Origin: Leeuwenhoekiella aestuarii
GTDB taxonomy: Bacteria > Bacteroidota > Bacteroidia > Flavobacteriales > Flavobacteriaceae
Direction: 5' to 3'
Assembly: GCF_004104055.1 (NCBI RefSeq)
Contig: NZ_QOVJ01000002.1
Span: 496,001 to 560,000, forward strand
DNA length: 64,000 nucleotides
Shown one piece after another: positions 57,003-64,000 of this stretch (position 1 is the first letter of the stretch; every line of letters starts with the position of its first letter). The notes under the pieces were generated by a model. The model worked only from the letters and a program-made list of their open reading frames with translations, did no database searches and was not told the origin of the DNA. Position numbers and translations under genes: made by a program.

Positions 57003-57178
57003 GGCTTTACTTTAATGAAATGTAATTTAATCGAAACCTTTTAAATTAGGTATAGTAAAGGTAGTTATCCAAACAGATATTTATTTAACCTTTGAATCTT
57101 TTTGCAATAACTTAACACCAGTAGCAGAGTTAGTTTCTAATTTAGGAGAAACGATATGCTCATTTCTAATAAAACTTT

Positions 57179-57646
57179 ATGTCTATCACTTTTTCTGAAT
57201 TTAAAAAGCTACTAAGTAAGTCCTATAAAATAGGTTTTGAATTGCCTAACGGAAAATTAGTTCCCAATCATTTTACTATAACAGAAATAGGGGAGCAGAT
57301 CACTAATAGTATTGATTTAAATGGAAAATTTCAAAAGCAGAGCTATCTAGTTCTACAGCTAAAACCTTTTGGAACTTTTAACCACAGATTGCATCCGGAG
57401 AAACTCTTAGAGCTTTTAAAGCTGGCTGAACAATCATTTGATGTTGAAAAGTTAACGGTCTTAATTGCTTACGAAGCTGAAAGCACAACTTTATATAAAC
57501 TTGAAGGGTCAGAAACGTATTTTAAACTTCTACCAGTGCTAGATGAGTCTAAAACTAATGAAAAACAAAAAGTTAATCGTAAACAAACAACACCTTTAAT
57601 GGATGCAGCTTCAGATCCTTGCATTCCGGGGAATGGTTGCTGCTAA
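57179..57646 (+). CDS. DUF6428 family protein
   Basis: A 155-residue cytoplasmic protein matching the DUF6428 family of Bacteroidota: FELPNGKLVPNHFTITEIG (about 20-38), then LQLKPFGTFNHRLHPEKL. In some flavobacteria this family lies near arsenic-resistance genes; the C-terminal CIPGNGCC motif with three cysteines could bind metalloid or metal, which is inference only. It is upstream of an MFS exporter gene. Confidence 0.75.
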   Translation: MSITFSEFKKLLSKSYKIGFELPNGKLVPNHFTITEIGEQITNSIDLNGKFQKQSYLVLQLKPFGTFNHRLHPEKLLELLKLAEQSFDVEKLTVLIAYEAESTTLYKLEGSETYFKLLPVLDESKTNEKQKVNRKQTTPLMDAASDPCIPGNGCC

Positions 57647-57679
57647 AAACTTGTCACGATTTACTTTAGCGTTCATAAT

Positions 57680-57708
57680 TTGAGCGCTAATTTCGCAAAA
57701 TATATTTG
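57680..57708 (+). promoter_or_regulatory. Promoter for the MFS gene
   Basis: TTG at 57680-57682, 18-base spacer and a perfect TATATTTG at 57701-57708. The ATG is only eight bases after the -7 element, so the message would be leaderless or nearly so. Confidence 0.7.
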
Positions 57709-57715
57709 AGCTATT

Positions 57716-58984
57716 ATGGCAAAGAAAGATCCGTATGCCGCACTTAGGTATCGTGAGTTTAATGTGTTTCTGTTGATGCGATTTGCCATGGTTTTTGCGT
57801 GGTCTATGCAATTTGTGGTCATCGAATGGGAAGTATATAGTATTACAAAAAATCCGCTATCTCTTGGAATTATAGGCTTGATGGAAGTTATACCAGCAGT
57901 ATCTCTTGCATTATTTGCCGGTCATATCGTAGACCAAAACGAAAAGCGCTCCTTACTTTTTAAATGTTTATTAGGTTTTTCGGTAATTAGCATGGGCTTG
58001 TTTTTGTTGACCTGGCCGCGGTTTACCCAATTCTTGGATACTCACAACACGCTGTATTTTATTTATTTTCTTGTTTTTTTAGGGGGGATCGTAAGAGCAT
58101 TCCTTGGCCCAACGATCTTTTCCTTATTCGCCTTGATCATACCCAAAAAGATTTATCCTAATGCAGCGACCTGGAGCAGTTCAGTTTGGCAAATGGGAGC
58201 TGTGGTTGGTCCTGCGGCAGGAGGTTTTACTATAAACTTAATAGGAGTACACTGGTCGATGTGTGTCATATTTGGTTTTTCACTATTTGCTTTAATTTGT
58301 TTGTCTCAGATTGAAAGAAAACCTATAATGAATACTAAACTAGGAGAGCCTATTCTTCAAAGTCTAAAAGAAGGTATTCATTTTGTGAAAAATAGTAAAG
58401 CTGTTCTTGGAGCACTGAGCCTTGATATGGTTGCTGTTCTCTTTGGTGGGGCTGTGGCTCTGCTGCCGATTTATGCACAAGATATTCTTGAAGTAGGCCC
58501 TGAAGGTTTTGGAATCCTTAGAGCAGCACCAGCTGTAGGCGCATTGATAACTATGTTTACTTCGGCTTATTTTCCTTTATACAAAAATGCGGGAATGAAA
58601 TTGCTTGCGGCAATCTTTGGTTTTGGAGTTTGTATTGTCGTATTTGGTTTATCTACCACATTCTGGTTGTCTGTAGCAGCCTTATTTATGAGCGGTGTAA
58701 CCGATGGGATTTCTATGATCATCAGGCAAACCATACTTCAGCTAAAAACACCAGACGCTATGCGCGGACGCGTAGCTTCTGTTAATTCTATGTTTGTAGG
58801 TAGTTCTAATGAGTTAGGCGCTTTTGAGAGCGGATTGACTGCAAAATTAATGGGAACGGTTACAGCAGTTGTTTTTGGAGGAAGTATGACTCTTATTACC
58901 GTTGTTTTTACAGGAATCATTTCTCCAAAATTCAGAAAATTAGACCTCCAAAAAGATTTAGAAGAACACGAAGCTTTAGCGTGA
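57716..58984 (+). CDS. MFS transporter, EntS-like exporter type
   Basis: A 422-residue major facilitator with 12 predicted helices. It resembles the EntS/MFS_3 group (drug and siderophore exporters) in length and in segments such as GIIGLMEVIPAVSLALFAG near 45 and DQNEKRS, a loop 2-3 motif. The substrate is unknown. Its stop is one base before the stop of the convergent tandem-paralogue genes. The promoter implies a leaderless transcript. Confidence 0.88.
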   Translation: MAKKDPYAALRYREFNVFLLMRFAMVFAWSMQFVVIEWEVYSITKNPLSLGIIGLMEVIPAVSLALFAGHIVDQNEKRSLLFKCLLGFSVISMGLFLLTWPRFTQFLDTHNTLYFIYFLVFLGGIVRAFLGPTIFSLFALIIPKKIYPNAATWSSSVWQMGAVVGPAAGGFTINLIGVHWSMCVIFGFSLFALICLSQIERKPIMNTKLGEPILQSLKEGIHFVKNSKAVLGALSLDMVAVLFGGAVALLPIYAQDILEVGPEGFGILRAAPAVGALITMFTSAYFPLYKNAGMKLLAAIFGFGVCIVVFGLSTTFWLSVAALFMSGVTDGISMIIRQTILQLKTPDAMRGRVASVNSMFVGSSNELGAFESGLTAKLMGTVTAVVFGGSMTLITVVFTGIISPKFRKLDLQKDLEEHEALA

Positions 58985-58985
58985 T

Positions 58986-59630
58986 TTAGAAGCCTGATGG
59001 TAATTCAGCGGTTCCATTTATCTTGTTCTCTAAATCGACTTCAACAGCGTTCATTTCTTTAGCTAAAAGCCCTTTTCTAAATATGATAAGGTTAATATAA
59101 ATATCAACTTTTATGTCATTATTTCCAGCTACTCTGAAAATACTATTGTTGACAAATACTTTAATATGCCAAGTTGTAGAACCTTTATACGCGTACGCTT
59201 GAAAGCCTTCAATTTTATCGTCACCATTTGTACTCTGCGTGATAACTGAGGTTCCATTATTATTATTATCTAAAAAATAGTATCCTTGCAGTGTAACATT
59301 ATAAGGGTCTATAGGGATCTTAGTGTCAAAATCTTCTACTCCATTCTTGTTTGTTGCTTTTAGAACAAGTTCTGCATAGTTTATTGGTCCATATTTACTT
59401 ATATCGAGATTGTATTGGACTATGGAGTTATCTGTACGCTGAATTAGAAGCCGAGAACCTCTAATCTGAGTTGATTCACCAGGATCTTCGAGGTATAGTT
59501 TTTTTTCAATAATAGTAAAACCATTAACATCTACATCTGTACTCGGATTAGTTGTATTAATCCCTACCTGTGCAGAAACTTTTAATGCAGCGCAAATACA
59601 AGTGACGAGTATGAATATTTTATAATGCAT
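58986..59630 (-). CDS. Secreted protein, third of three tandem paralogues
   Basis: A 214-residue protein with a signal peptide ending near VSAQ. The mature part starts VGINTTNPS, followed by DVDVNG, the pattern of flavobacterial secreted proteins with VGIGTxNP repeats, seen in T9SS-related or tail-fibre-like proteins. A TWHIKVF segment is shared with its neighbours. Unlike them it ends in IINGTAELPSGF-like sequence. It follows the second paralogue with a TAATG overlap. The function is unknown. Confidence 0.75.
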   Translation of the reverse strand: MHYKIFILVTCICAALKVSAQVGINTTNPSTDVDVNGFTIIEKKLYLEDPGESTQIRGSRLLIQRTDNSIVQYNLDISKYGPINYAELVLKATNKNGVEDFDTKIPIDPYNVTLQGYYFLDNNNNGTSVITQSTNGDDKIEGFQAYAYKGSTTWHIKVFVNNSIFRVAGNNDIKVDIYINLIIFRKGLLAKEMNAVEVDLENKINGTAELPSGF

Positions 59631-60247
59631 TAATTTAAGTTTTCAGGAGCCGTAGTGCTCCCTGTATTATTACCTTTTAAATCCACTCTAATTGTAGGAA
59701 GCTCTTTATAATACGATTTATCATAAACTATAAGTGTAAGTCTATACTCAACACTCTTAGTATCTGCCAGATCAAGAAAGCGGTTTCTAATTTCTAAATG
59801 CCATGTGTTATTTTCCTGAAAAACACGCGTTACAAATGCTCCTATACTGTTACTAGGTCCCTTATCGATGCCGTCACCAATATATTGAAAATTTGATATA
59901 GCAATCACATACTTGCTTGTATCGTATTGTAAATTAACATTTTCAAGATTATCGCTATTTATATTAAAAAAACGGTAGTTAACAATATTTATAGGGGCTA
60001 CAGTTAAATCATCAGGATCCAAATAGGTCACTTCTCCTATAGGAGTTGAGTTTGTTAAACGTGTTAACAGCTTAAATTCCTCATCGGTAGCAGTAACTTC
60101 ATCTATCTGACTTCTAATCAATTCTTTTTGGATGAGCATATCGCCGTTAATATGCAAAGCTGCTTCGGGATTAGTTATGCCTATACCTACCTGACTATAG
60201 GTAACAAAACTGCTCAAGCATAGTATATATAATAGAGGTTTAGGCAT
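59630..60247 (-). CDS. Secreted protein, second of three tandem paralogues
   Basis: A 205-residue secreted protein with signal peptide to about residue 19 and the conserved VGIGITNPEAALHING start. Middle section contains NTWHLEIRN, and it ends GNNTGSTTAPENLN. I chose the ATG at 60247; the frame also allows TTG at 60253. It overlaps the next gene's start by one base (TAATG) and follows the first paralogue with a 2-base gap. Confidence 0.75.
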   Translation of the reverse strand: MPKPLLYILCLSSFVTYSQVGIGITNPEAALHINGDMLIQKELIRSQIDEVTATDEEFKLLTRLTNSTPIGEVTYLDPDDLTVAPINIVNYRFFNINSDNLENVNLQYDTSKYVIAISNFQYIGDGIDKGPSNSIGAFVTRVFQENNTWHLEIRNRFLDLADTKSVEYRLTLIVYDKSYYKELPTIRVDLKGNNTGSTTAPENLN

Positions 60248-60249
60248 AA

Positions 60250-60885
60250 TCAATTAATAATAGGGGTTGAAACGCTTCCGGTAGTCGTATTATTCATATT
60301 GTACTCTATTTTGCCCAGTTGCTTTGATAAATCTCTGGAGTAAATTAAAGTTGTTATGGTCCACGTTCCTATTTCATCACTATCCAGGTTGTTTGCTGCG
60401 GGAAAATCAGCAGTAATATGCCAAGTTGAAGATCCATCAGAATTTGTTTTTATGATAGCCGCGAAATAAGGTATCGTTGAATAATTACCAATATCGAGTT
60501 CTCGGTCATAATTTGCAGAAATAGTATTTACTACAAAATCATTGGCATCAATACTAGTATCGAGATCTCGCACCCAGTCTTCATTTGGATTGTAAATCTC
60601 ATATTTTTGAATATAACCCAAAGCTGCACCGGTAGGATTACTAACATCTAATTTTCTAATATTGGAATTATTTTCTTGCATCAAAAACGAAGATTTGTCT
60701 TCATCGGTTAATGGTTCAATCACTTTGATATCAAAACCATCTCTCAATGTAGCAGCACCAGCAACCTCAAGGGTAGCACGTGGTTCTAATGTACCAATAC
60801 CAACTCCACGATCCTGTGAAAAAGAAGCGGTAGCTATAAATACAAAAACAATTGTTAAAATTTTTGACAAGGTAGTGTTTTTCAT
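60250..60885 (-). CDS. Secreted protein, first of three tandem paralogues
   Basis: A 211-residue secreted protein with a signal peptide ending FSQD and a VGIGTLEPRATLEVAG start. It contains the shared STWHITADF segment and ends SVSTPIIN. A good promoter lies upstream on the same strand, so the three genes form an operon. The likeness between the three suggests duplication and divergence. Confidence 0.77.
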   Translation of the reverse strand: MKNTTLSKILTIVFVFIATASFSQDRGVGIGTLEPRATLEVAGAATLRDGFDIKVIEPLTDEDKSSFLMQENNSNIRKLDVSNPTGAALGYIQKYEIYNPNEDWVRDLDTSIDANDFVVNTISANYDRELDIGNYSTIPYFAAIIKTNSDGSSTWHITADFPAANNLDSDEIGTWTITTLIYSRDLSKQLGKIEYNMNNTTTGSVSTPIIN

Positions 60886-60909
60886 CGATTGAATTGGGTT
60901 TTAAACTTG

Positions 60910-60939
60910 TAAAATTAATATAAATAAGCTTATAAACAA
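60910..60939 (-). promoter_or_regulatory. Promoter for the three-paralogue operon
   Basis: On the minus strand TTG (60937-60939), 19-base spacer and TAATTTTA (60910-60917) match the Bacteroidota promoter with one mismatch, 25 bases upstream of the first ATG. Confidence 0.65.
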
Positions 60940-61045
60940 GTTTTTATGGTTAATATCAAATATTGAGCCTAAATCTAATGTCTTTCTATAATTGTAGTAT
61001 TTTAATCTATATTGAGAGTTCTGTCAATGTGAAGCTTAAAAAGCG

Positions 61046-61198
61046 TATCTTTACATCAGTTTGAGTTTTATAAGCATTCCGCTTAAGCAGTTCTTGACAG
61101 CATCAGATATTAGATCAGTCTCCAATTTTTCAAAGTATCCACGTTTCAGTACTTTTCAATTCTCTCAAACTAATTTATTTATTCACCTAAAACAGATA
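61046..61198 (+). promoter_or_regulatory. Promoter and long leader of the cold-shock-domain gene
   Basis: A TATCTTTA -7-like octamer at 61046-61053 would start a leader of about 140 bases. AGTTTGAG at 61058-61065, at the predicted 5' end, is a perfect inverse complement of CTCAAACT at 61164-61171, about 28 bases before the ATG. A long stem could close the leader, as in temperature-responsive cspA-type leaders. No TTG lies at the right distance. The thermosensor idea is inference. Confidence 0.4.
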
Positions 61199-61663
61199 AT
61201 GGCTAAATCACAACAGACCTATAGTAAGACAGAACGAGAAAAAAAACGTATTAAAAAGCGTGAAGAGAAATTGAAGCGCAAAGAAGCACGTAAAGCAAAC
61301 TCAACAGGAGGAAATTTTGAAGATATGATTGCTTACGTTGACCACAATGGAAATCTAACTGATACTCCTCCAGATCCAGCAATGAAAGTTGAAGTAGATA
61401 TCGAAGATATTCAGATTAGTGTTCCTAAAACTACTGAAGAAGATAAAATCGCAGCTGAAGAAGCTAAATTTAGAAAAGGTAAAGTCTCTTTCTTTGACCA
61501 TTCTAAAGGTTTTGGTTTTATCATAGATACAGAAAATCAAGAAAAGTATTTTGTTCACGTTAGTGGAATTCTTGAAGGCGAACTTAATGAAAATGATAAA
61601 GTGGCTTACGAATTGGAGCGTGGTCAGAAAGGGATGAATGCTGTACGTGTAAGTAAAATTTAG
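61199..61663 (+). CDS. Cold-shock domain protein with basic N-terminal extension
   Basis: A 154-residue protein. Residues 1-40 are very rich in Lys, Arg and Glu (KKRIKKREEKLKRKEARK), then an acidic linker, then a cold-shock domain from about residue 94 with the RNP-like KGFGFI motif and YFVHVSGI. It should bind single-stranded RNA or DNA, perhaps as a ribosome-associated factor. I chose the ATG at 61199; the frame can be read back to TTG 61061, but that stretch is better explained as leader. It ends one base before the DUF1853 stop. Confidence 0.88.
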   Translation: MAKSQQTYSKTEREKKRIKKREEKLKRKEARKANSTGGNFEDMIAYVDHNGNLTDTPPDPAMKVEVDIEDIQISVPKTTEEDKIAAEEAKFRKGKVSFFDHSKGFGFIIDTENQEKYFVHVSGILEGELNENDKVAYELERGQKGMNAVRVSKI

Positions 61664-62482
61664 TTACCACCACGTGGCAAAATGTCTCTGGACTTTAGTA
61701 TCAGATTCAAAAACCCAAAACATACACGAACGCTGTTCTTTTAGAGCAGCGTTTATTTTTTTATAAAAAACTGAAAAGCGGTCTGTTTGTGTTGTTTTTA
61801 AAATAGGAGCGGAGACCCAGTCATTTTTAGACGGTATATAAAAACTAAAATCAGTTTTGTTGAAAAATTTCAGTTCTTCTAATCTAAAATAAAAACCTTG
61901 TATAGGGTCTTTTGAGATTTTCACCTCATTTATTTTATGATTTAGGGGTAAATATATTTGAGCCTTAAAGCTCATCTGTTGAAGTAATTTTTCAGCTTTA
62001 AGATCTAAAGTTTTCAAGTAGTTTGCTGTTTCTGTCCTATAAAGAATAGGGAACTGATGAGATTTCAGTTTATTTAATTTAAAACGCAACGCGTCTTTAG
62101 CATTGGGACCTATAAGCTTATCAATCCAACTTCCGGTTAGTTCAGGTCTGTAGAAGTAGAACTTGTAAACCATTTCTAGATGAATGGTCTTTTTTAAAGT
62201 AAGATCTTTAACTATAAAATCGAGCTCGCCCAGCGTTTGTTTTTTGGCAATAACCTGAAGATTTTTTGATAAAATCTGATATCTGTGAGAACTTAATGCC
62301 GCTTCCATCAAAACTTCCATACGCTGACCCAGTCGAATAGAGTCTGGCATTTTAAAATCTTTTGGAAGATTTTCTTTTACTTCAGTTAGTTGAAAATTTG
62401 AATACGGAAATTCATCCGGGTTAAACAGTAACTGCGGAGTGTTTAAAAATCCTATATATTGTTGTTGCAGAGAACTGATCAA
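61664..62482 (-). CDS. DUF1853 family protein
   Basis: A 272-residue cytoplasmic protein. The TLGELDFIVKD stretch near 83 and LEMVYKFYFYR near 98 are typical of DUF1853, a PD-(D/E)XK-like family whose role is unknown. The start is TTG at 62482, overlapping the cysM stop in a TTGA arrangement; no better start is near. It is coupled to cysM but a link to cysteine synthesis is not established. Confidence 0.82.
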   Translation of the reverse strand: MISSLQQQYIGFLNTPQLLFNPDEFPYSNFQLTEVKENLPKDFKMPDSIRLGQRMEVLMEAALSSHRYQILSKNLQVIAKKQTLGELDFIVKDLTLKKTIHLEMVYKFYFYRPELTGSWIDKLIGPNAKDALRFKLNKLKSHQFPILYRTETANYLKTLDLKAEKLLQQMSFKAQIYLPLNHKINEVKISKDPIQGFYFRLEELKFFNKTDFSFYIPSKNDWVSAPILKTTQTDRFSVFYKKINAALKEQRSCMFWVFESDTKVQRHFATWW

Positions 62483-63363
62483 TCAAAAAGATCTGAAGAT
62501 AAATAGCGATCTCCGCGATCACAAATAATCGAGACGACAATACCTTCTTCTAGCTGTTCACAAAGGCGTAAAGCTGCTACAGTAGCCCCACCGCTGCTCA
62601 TTCCACTAAAAATGCCTTCTTCTTTAGCCAGTCGCTTAGCCATCTCACGAGCATCTGCTTCACTAACTTCAATAACCTGATCTACTTTTTCAGCATCAAA
62701 TATCTTTGGTAAATATTCTTGAGGCCATTTACGAATACCGGGAATGCTGGACTCATCGGTAGGTTGTACGCCTACAATTTGTATGAATTCGTTTTGTTCT
62801 TTCAAATAAGTAGAAGTCCCCATAATTGTTCCTGTAGTCCCCATAGAAGAAACAAAATGTGTTACTTTCCCTTCGGTATCATTCCAGATTTCAGGACCAG
62901 TTGTTTTATAATGTGCTTTCCAATTATCAGGATTCGAAAACTGATTGAACATAAAATAGCCTTCATTTTTTACTTTTGCTTCTGCGAAATCCCGTGCTCC
63001 TTCAATACCCACATCTTTTGGAGTTAAAATCACCGTTGCACCATAAGCACGCATCGTCTGTACGCGTTCTTTAGTTGCATTTTCGGGCATTACAATCTCA
63101 AGATCTAAACCATACATAGCGGCGATCATTGCCAGAGCAATTCCCGTATTTCCACTTGTGGCTTCTATAAGTTTAGTCTCCTTATTAATTTCTCCGCGTT
63201 CCATTGCAGCGGTTATCATATTAAATGCCGCGCGGTCCTTTACGCTACCACCGGGATTTTGACCTTCTAGTTTAAATAATAGTTTAACTTTTGGGTTGGT
63301 CTGTAAGACTTTAGATTCAACTAAAGGTGTATTGCCAATAAGGCGTTCTATAGAATAGTTCAT
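62479..63363 (-). CDS. cysM: Cysteine synthase B
   Basis: A 294-residue PLP enzyme that makes cysteine from O-acetylserine and sulfide. GGSVKDRAAFN holds the PLP lysine (about residue 42), EATSGNTGIAL (about 68) binds the substrate, and GTTGTIMG binds the phosphate. Family fit and length support CysM over CysK, although the distinction is not firm from sequence alone. It lies 21 bases downstream of cysE and its stop overlaps the DUF1853 start. Confidence 0.93.
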   Translation of the reverse strand: MNYSIERLIGNTPLVESKVLQTNPKVKLLFKLEGQNPGGSVKDRAAFNMITAAMERGEINKETKLIEATSGNTGIALAMIAAMYGLDLEIVMPENATKERVQTMRAYGATVILTPKDVGIEGARDFAEAKVKNEGYFMFNQFSNPDNWKAHYKTTGPEIWNDTEGKVTHFVSSMGTTGTIMGTSTYLKEQNEFIQIVGVQPTDESSIPGIRKWPQEYLPKIFDAEKVDQVIEVSEADAREMAKRLAKEEGIFSGMSSGGATVAALRLCEQLEEGIVVSIICDRGDRYLSSDLFD

Positions 63364-63384
63364 GAAATTTAATTTAAAAGACCC

Positions 63385-64000
63385 CTATTTTTTTTCCAGT
63401 TCTCTAATAAGAATTTCGGGTTTGTGAGAAACCAGAGAGTAGGGCGGTACCGATTTAGTAAGCCAGACATTACCACCTATTAAACTGTTTGCTCCTATAA
63501 CGGTGTCTCCGCCAAGAATAGTAGCGTTTGCATAGATTGTTACGTGATCTTCAATGGTAGGATGACGCTTAATAGCCTGCAAGTCTTTTGCAACACTTAA
63601 TGCGCCTAAAGTCACCCCTTGGTATAATTTCACGTGATCTTTTATGATAGCAGTTTCACCAATTACTATTCCGGTTGCGTGATCCATAAAAAAGTGTTCT
63701 CCAATTACCGCTCCCGGATTGATGTCTACACCGGTAACGTGATGTGCATATTCGGTCATAAGACGGGGAACTATAGGGAAGCCTTTTTTATACAACGCGT
63801 GGCTCAATCTGTAAATAGCAATCGCGTAAAAACCAGGATAGGCCAAATAAACTTCTTCAATGGTAGTTGCAGCAGGGTCGTTTTTATAGATAGCTTCTGC
63901 ATCGAGATTCAGTTTTCTTAGTATTTCAGGGAGCTGAGCAACATAATCATCCCAGACTTTACTGCATTTTTTATCGAGTTCCCAGCAAGCAAGCTCTACA
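63385..64000 (-). CDS. cysE: Serine O-acetyltransferase, N-terminus outside the window
   Basis: The C-terminal 204 codons of a serine acetyltransferase; the frame runs open to the right edge. It has the SAT N-terminal helices ([16 protein letters not shown]), [15 protein letters not shown], the catalytic segment [20 protein letters not shown], and left-handed beta-helix repeats with [12 protein letters not shown] and YQGVTLGA. It acetylates serine with acetyl-CoA for CysM. The reading frame includes a TTG at 63846 that is not the true start. Confidence 0.94.
   Translation of the reverse strand, partial: VELACWELDKKCSKVWDDYVAQLPEILRKLNLDAEAIYKNDPAATTIEEVYLAYPGFYAIAIYRLSHALYKKGFPIVPRLMTEYAHHVTGVDINPGAVIGEHFFMDHATGIVIGETAIIKDHVKLYQGVTLGALSVAKDLQAIKRHPTIEDHVTIYANATILGGDTVIGANSLIGGNVWLTKSVPPYSLVSHKPEILIRELEKK

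Larger units (their letters stand above)
60886..61198. other. Divergent region between the paralogue operon and the cold-shock gene
   Basis: 313 bases with the paralogue operon promoter on the minus strand and, on the plus strand, the long leader of the cold-shock-domain gene. No other gene is evident. Confidence 0.55.

Noticed and set aside
61061-61198. Upstream extension of the cold-shock gene to TTG 61061
   Set aside because: The stretch is better explained as leader, and the protein from ATG 61199 begins with the expected basic region.
63624-63640. parS-like sequence TTTCACGTGA within cysE
   Set aside because: Only the central ten bases match the parS consensus; the outer arms do not, and it is inside a coding region far from parAB.
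1-64000. Toxin-antitoxin, restriction-modification, CBASS or other defence system
   Set aside because: No gene in the window shows the signature motifs of these systems.

Overview
The window looks like chromosomal DNA of a marine-type member of the Flavobacteriaceae (phylum Bacteroidota); the genus cannot be fixed from the sequence. The evidence is the low GC content, promoters that fit the Bacteroidota pattern (TTG, 17-19 bases, TAnnTTTG), many signal-peptide and lipoprotein genes, a split methylmalonyl-CoA mutase next to a DivIC-like gene and udk, the order parA-parB-DUF5683-dapB, and families typical of the group (DUF5117 metalloprotease, DUF6428, SusA-like GH13). No rRNA, tRNA, CRISPR array, insertion sequence or prophage was seen. 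Genes are dense, many overlap by 1-10 bases, and GTG or TTG starts are common.

Layout. 1-2.5 kb (minus): partial dapB, DUF5683 protein, parB, parA. 2.8-10.6 kb (minus): dienoyl-CoA reductase-like SDR, a large TlpA-like thioredoxin lipid/thiol protein, mutB-mutA, DivIC-like protein, udk. 10.7-22 kb: a sulfur and respiration block with two YeeE/YedE half-transporters behind a 14-bp palindrome, a frameshifted SnoaL-like pseudogene, cydAB, a transglutaminase-like protein, a CstB-like persulfide dioxygenase-rhodanese, a fatty acid hydroxylase-type membrane protein, a DinB-like protein, an LpxR-like protein and a SulP transporter. 22-29.6 kb (plus): tilS, DsbD-like reductase, CocE-type hydrolase, DUF885 peptidase and a small membrane protein. 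30-36.4 kb: a CLC transporter, two tandem structured RNA-like elements on the minus strand, two GH13 enzymes and an aquaglyceroporin. 36.4-46.3 kb: an FAD/NAD(P)-binding protein, yifB, a Cys-motif membrane protein bracketed by yifB 3' sequence and a decayed second copy of it, an M16 peptidase, two lipoproteins and a membrane protein. 46.4-50.2 kb: an Nramp-like transporter plus pxpABC (5-oxoprolinase), then a 45-residue peptide gene. 50.3-57 kb: aldo/keto reductase, DUF5117 metalloprotease, an AEC permease paired with a Tat-exported HisC-like aminotransferase, and a DUF2383 helical-bundle protein. 57-64 kb: DUF6428 protein, MFS exporter, three tandem paralogous secreted proteins, a cold-shock-domain protein with a long leader, DUF1853 protein, cysM and partial cysE.

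How the genes fit together. The sulfur genes (split YeeE/YedE, CstB-like enzyme, SulP, and distant cysM-cysE) suggest uptake and detoxification of reduced sulfur beside a cytochrome bd oxidase, which resists sulfide. The GH13 pair suggests alpha-glucan breakdown without a local SusCD pair. The Nramp-pxpABC operon suggests use of 5-oxoproline, with a transporter that has lost its metal ligands. The most novel items are the tandem RNA elements at 31.34-31.53 kb, whose differences preserve pairing and a GNRA loop, the yifB fragment duplication around a membrane protein gene, and the metal-site-deficient Nramp homologue. No wholly new multi-gene defence or secretion system was recognised.
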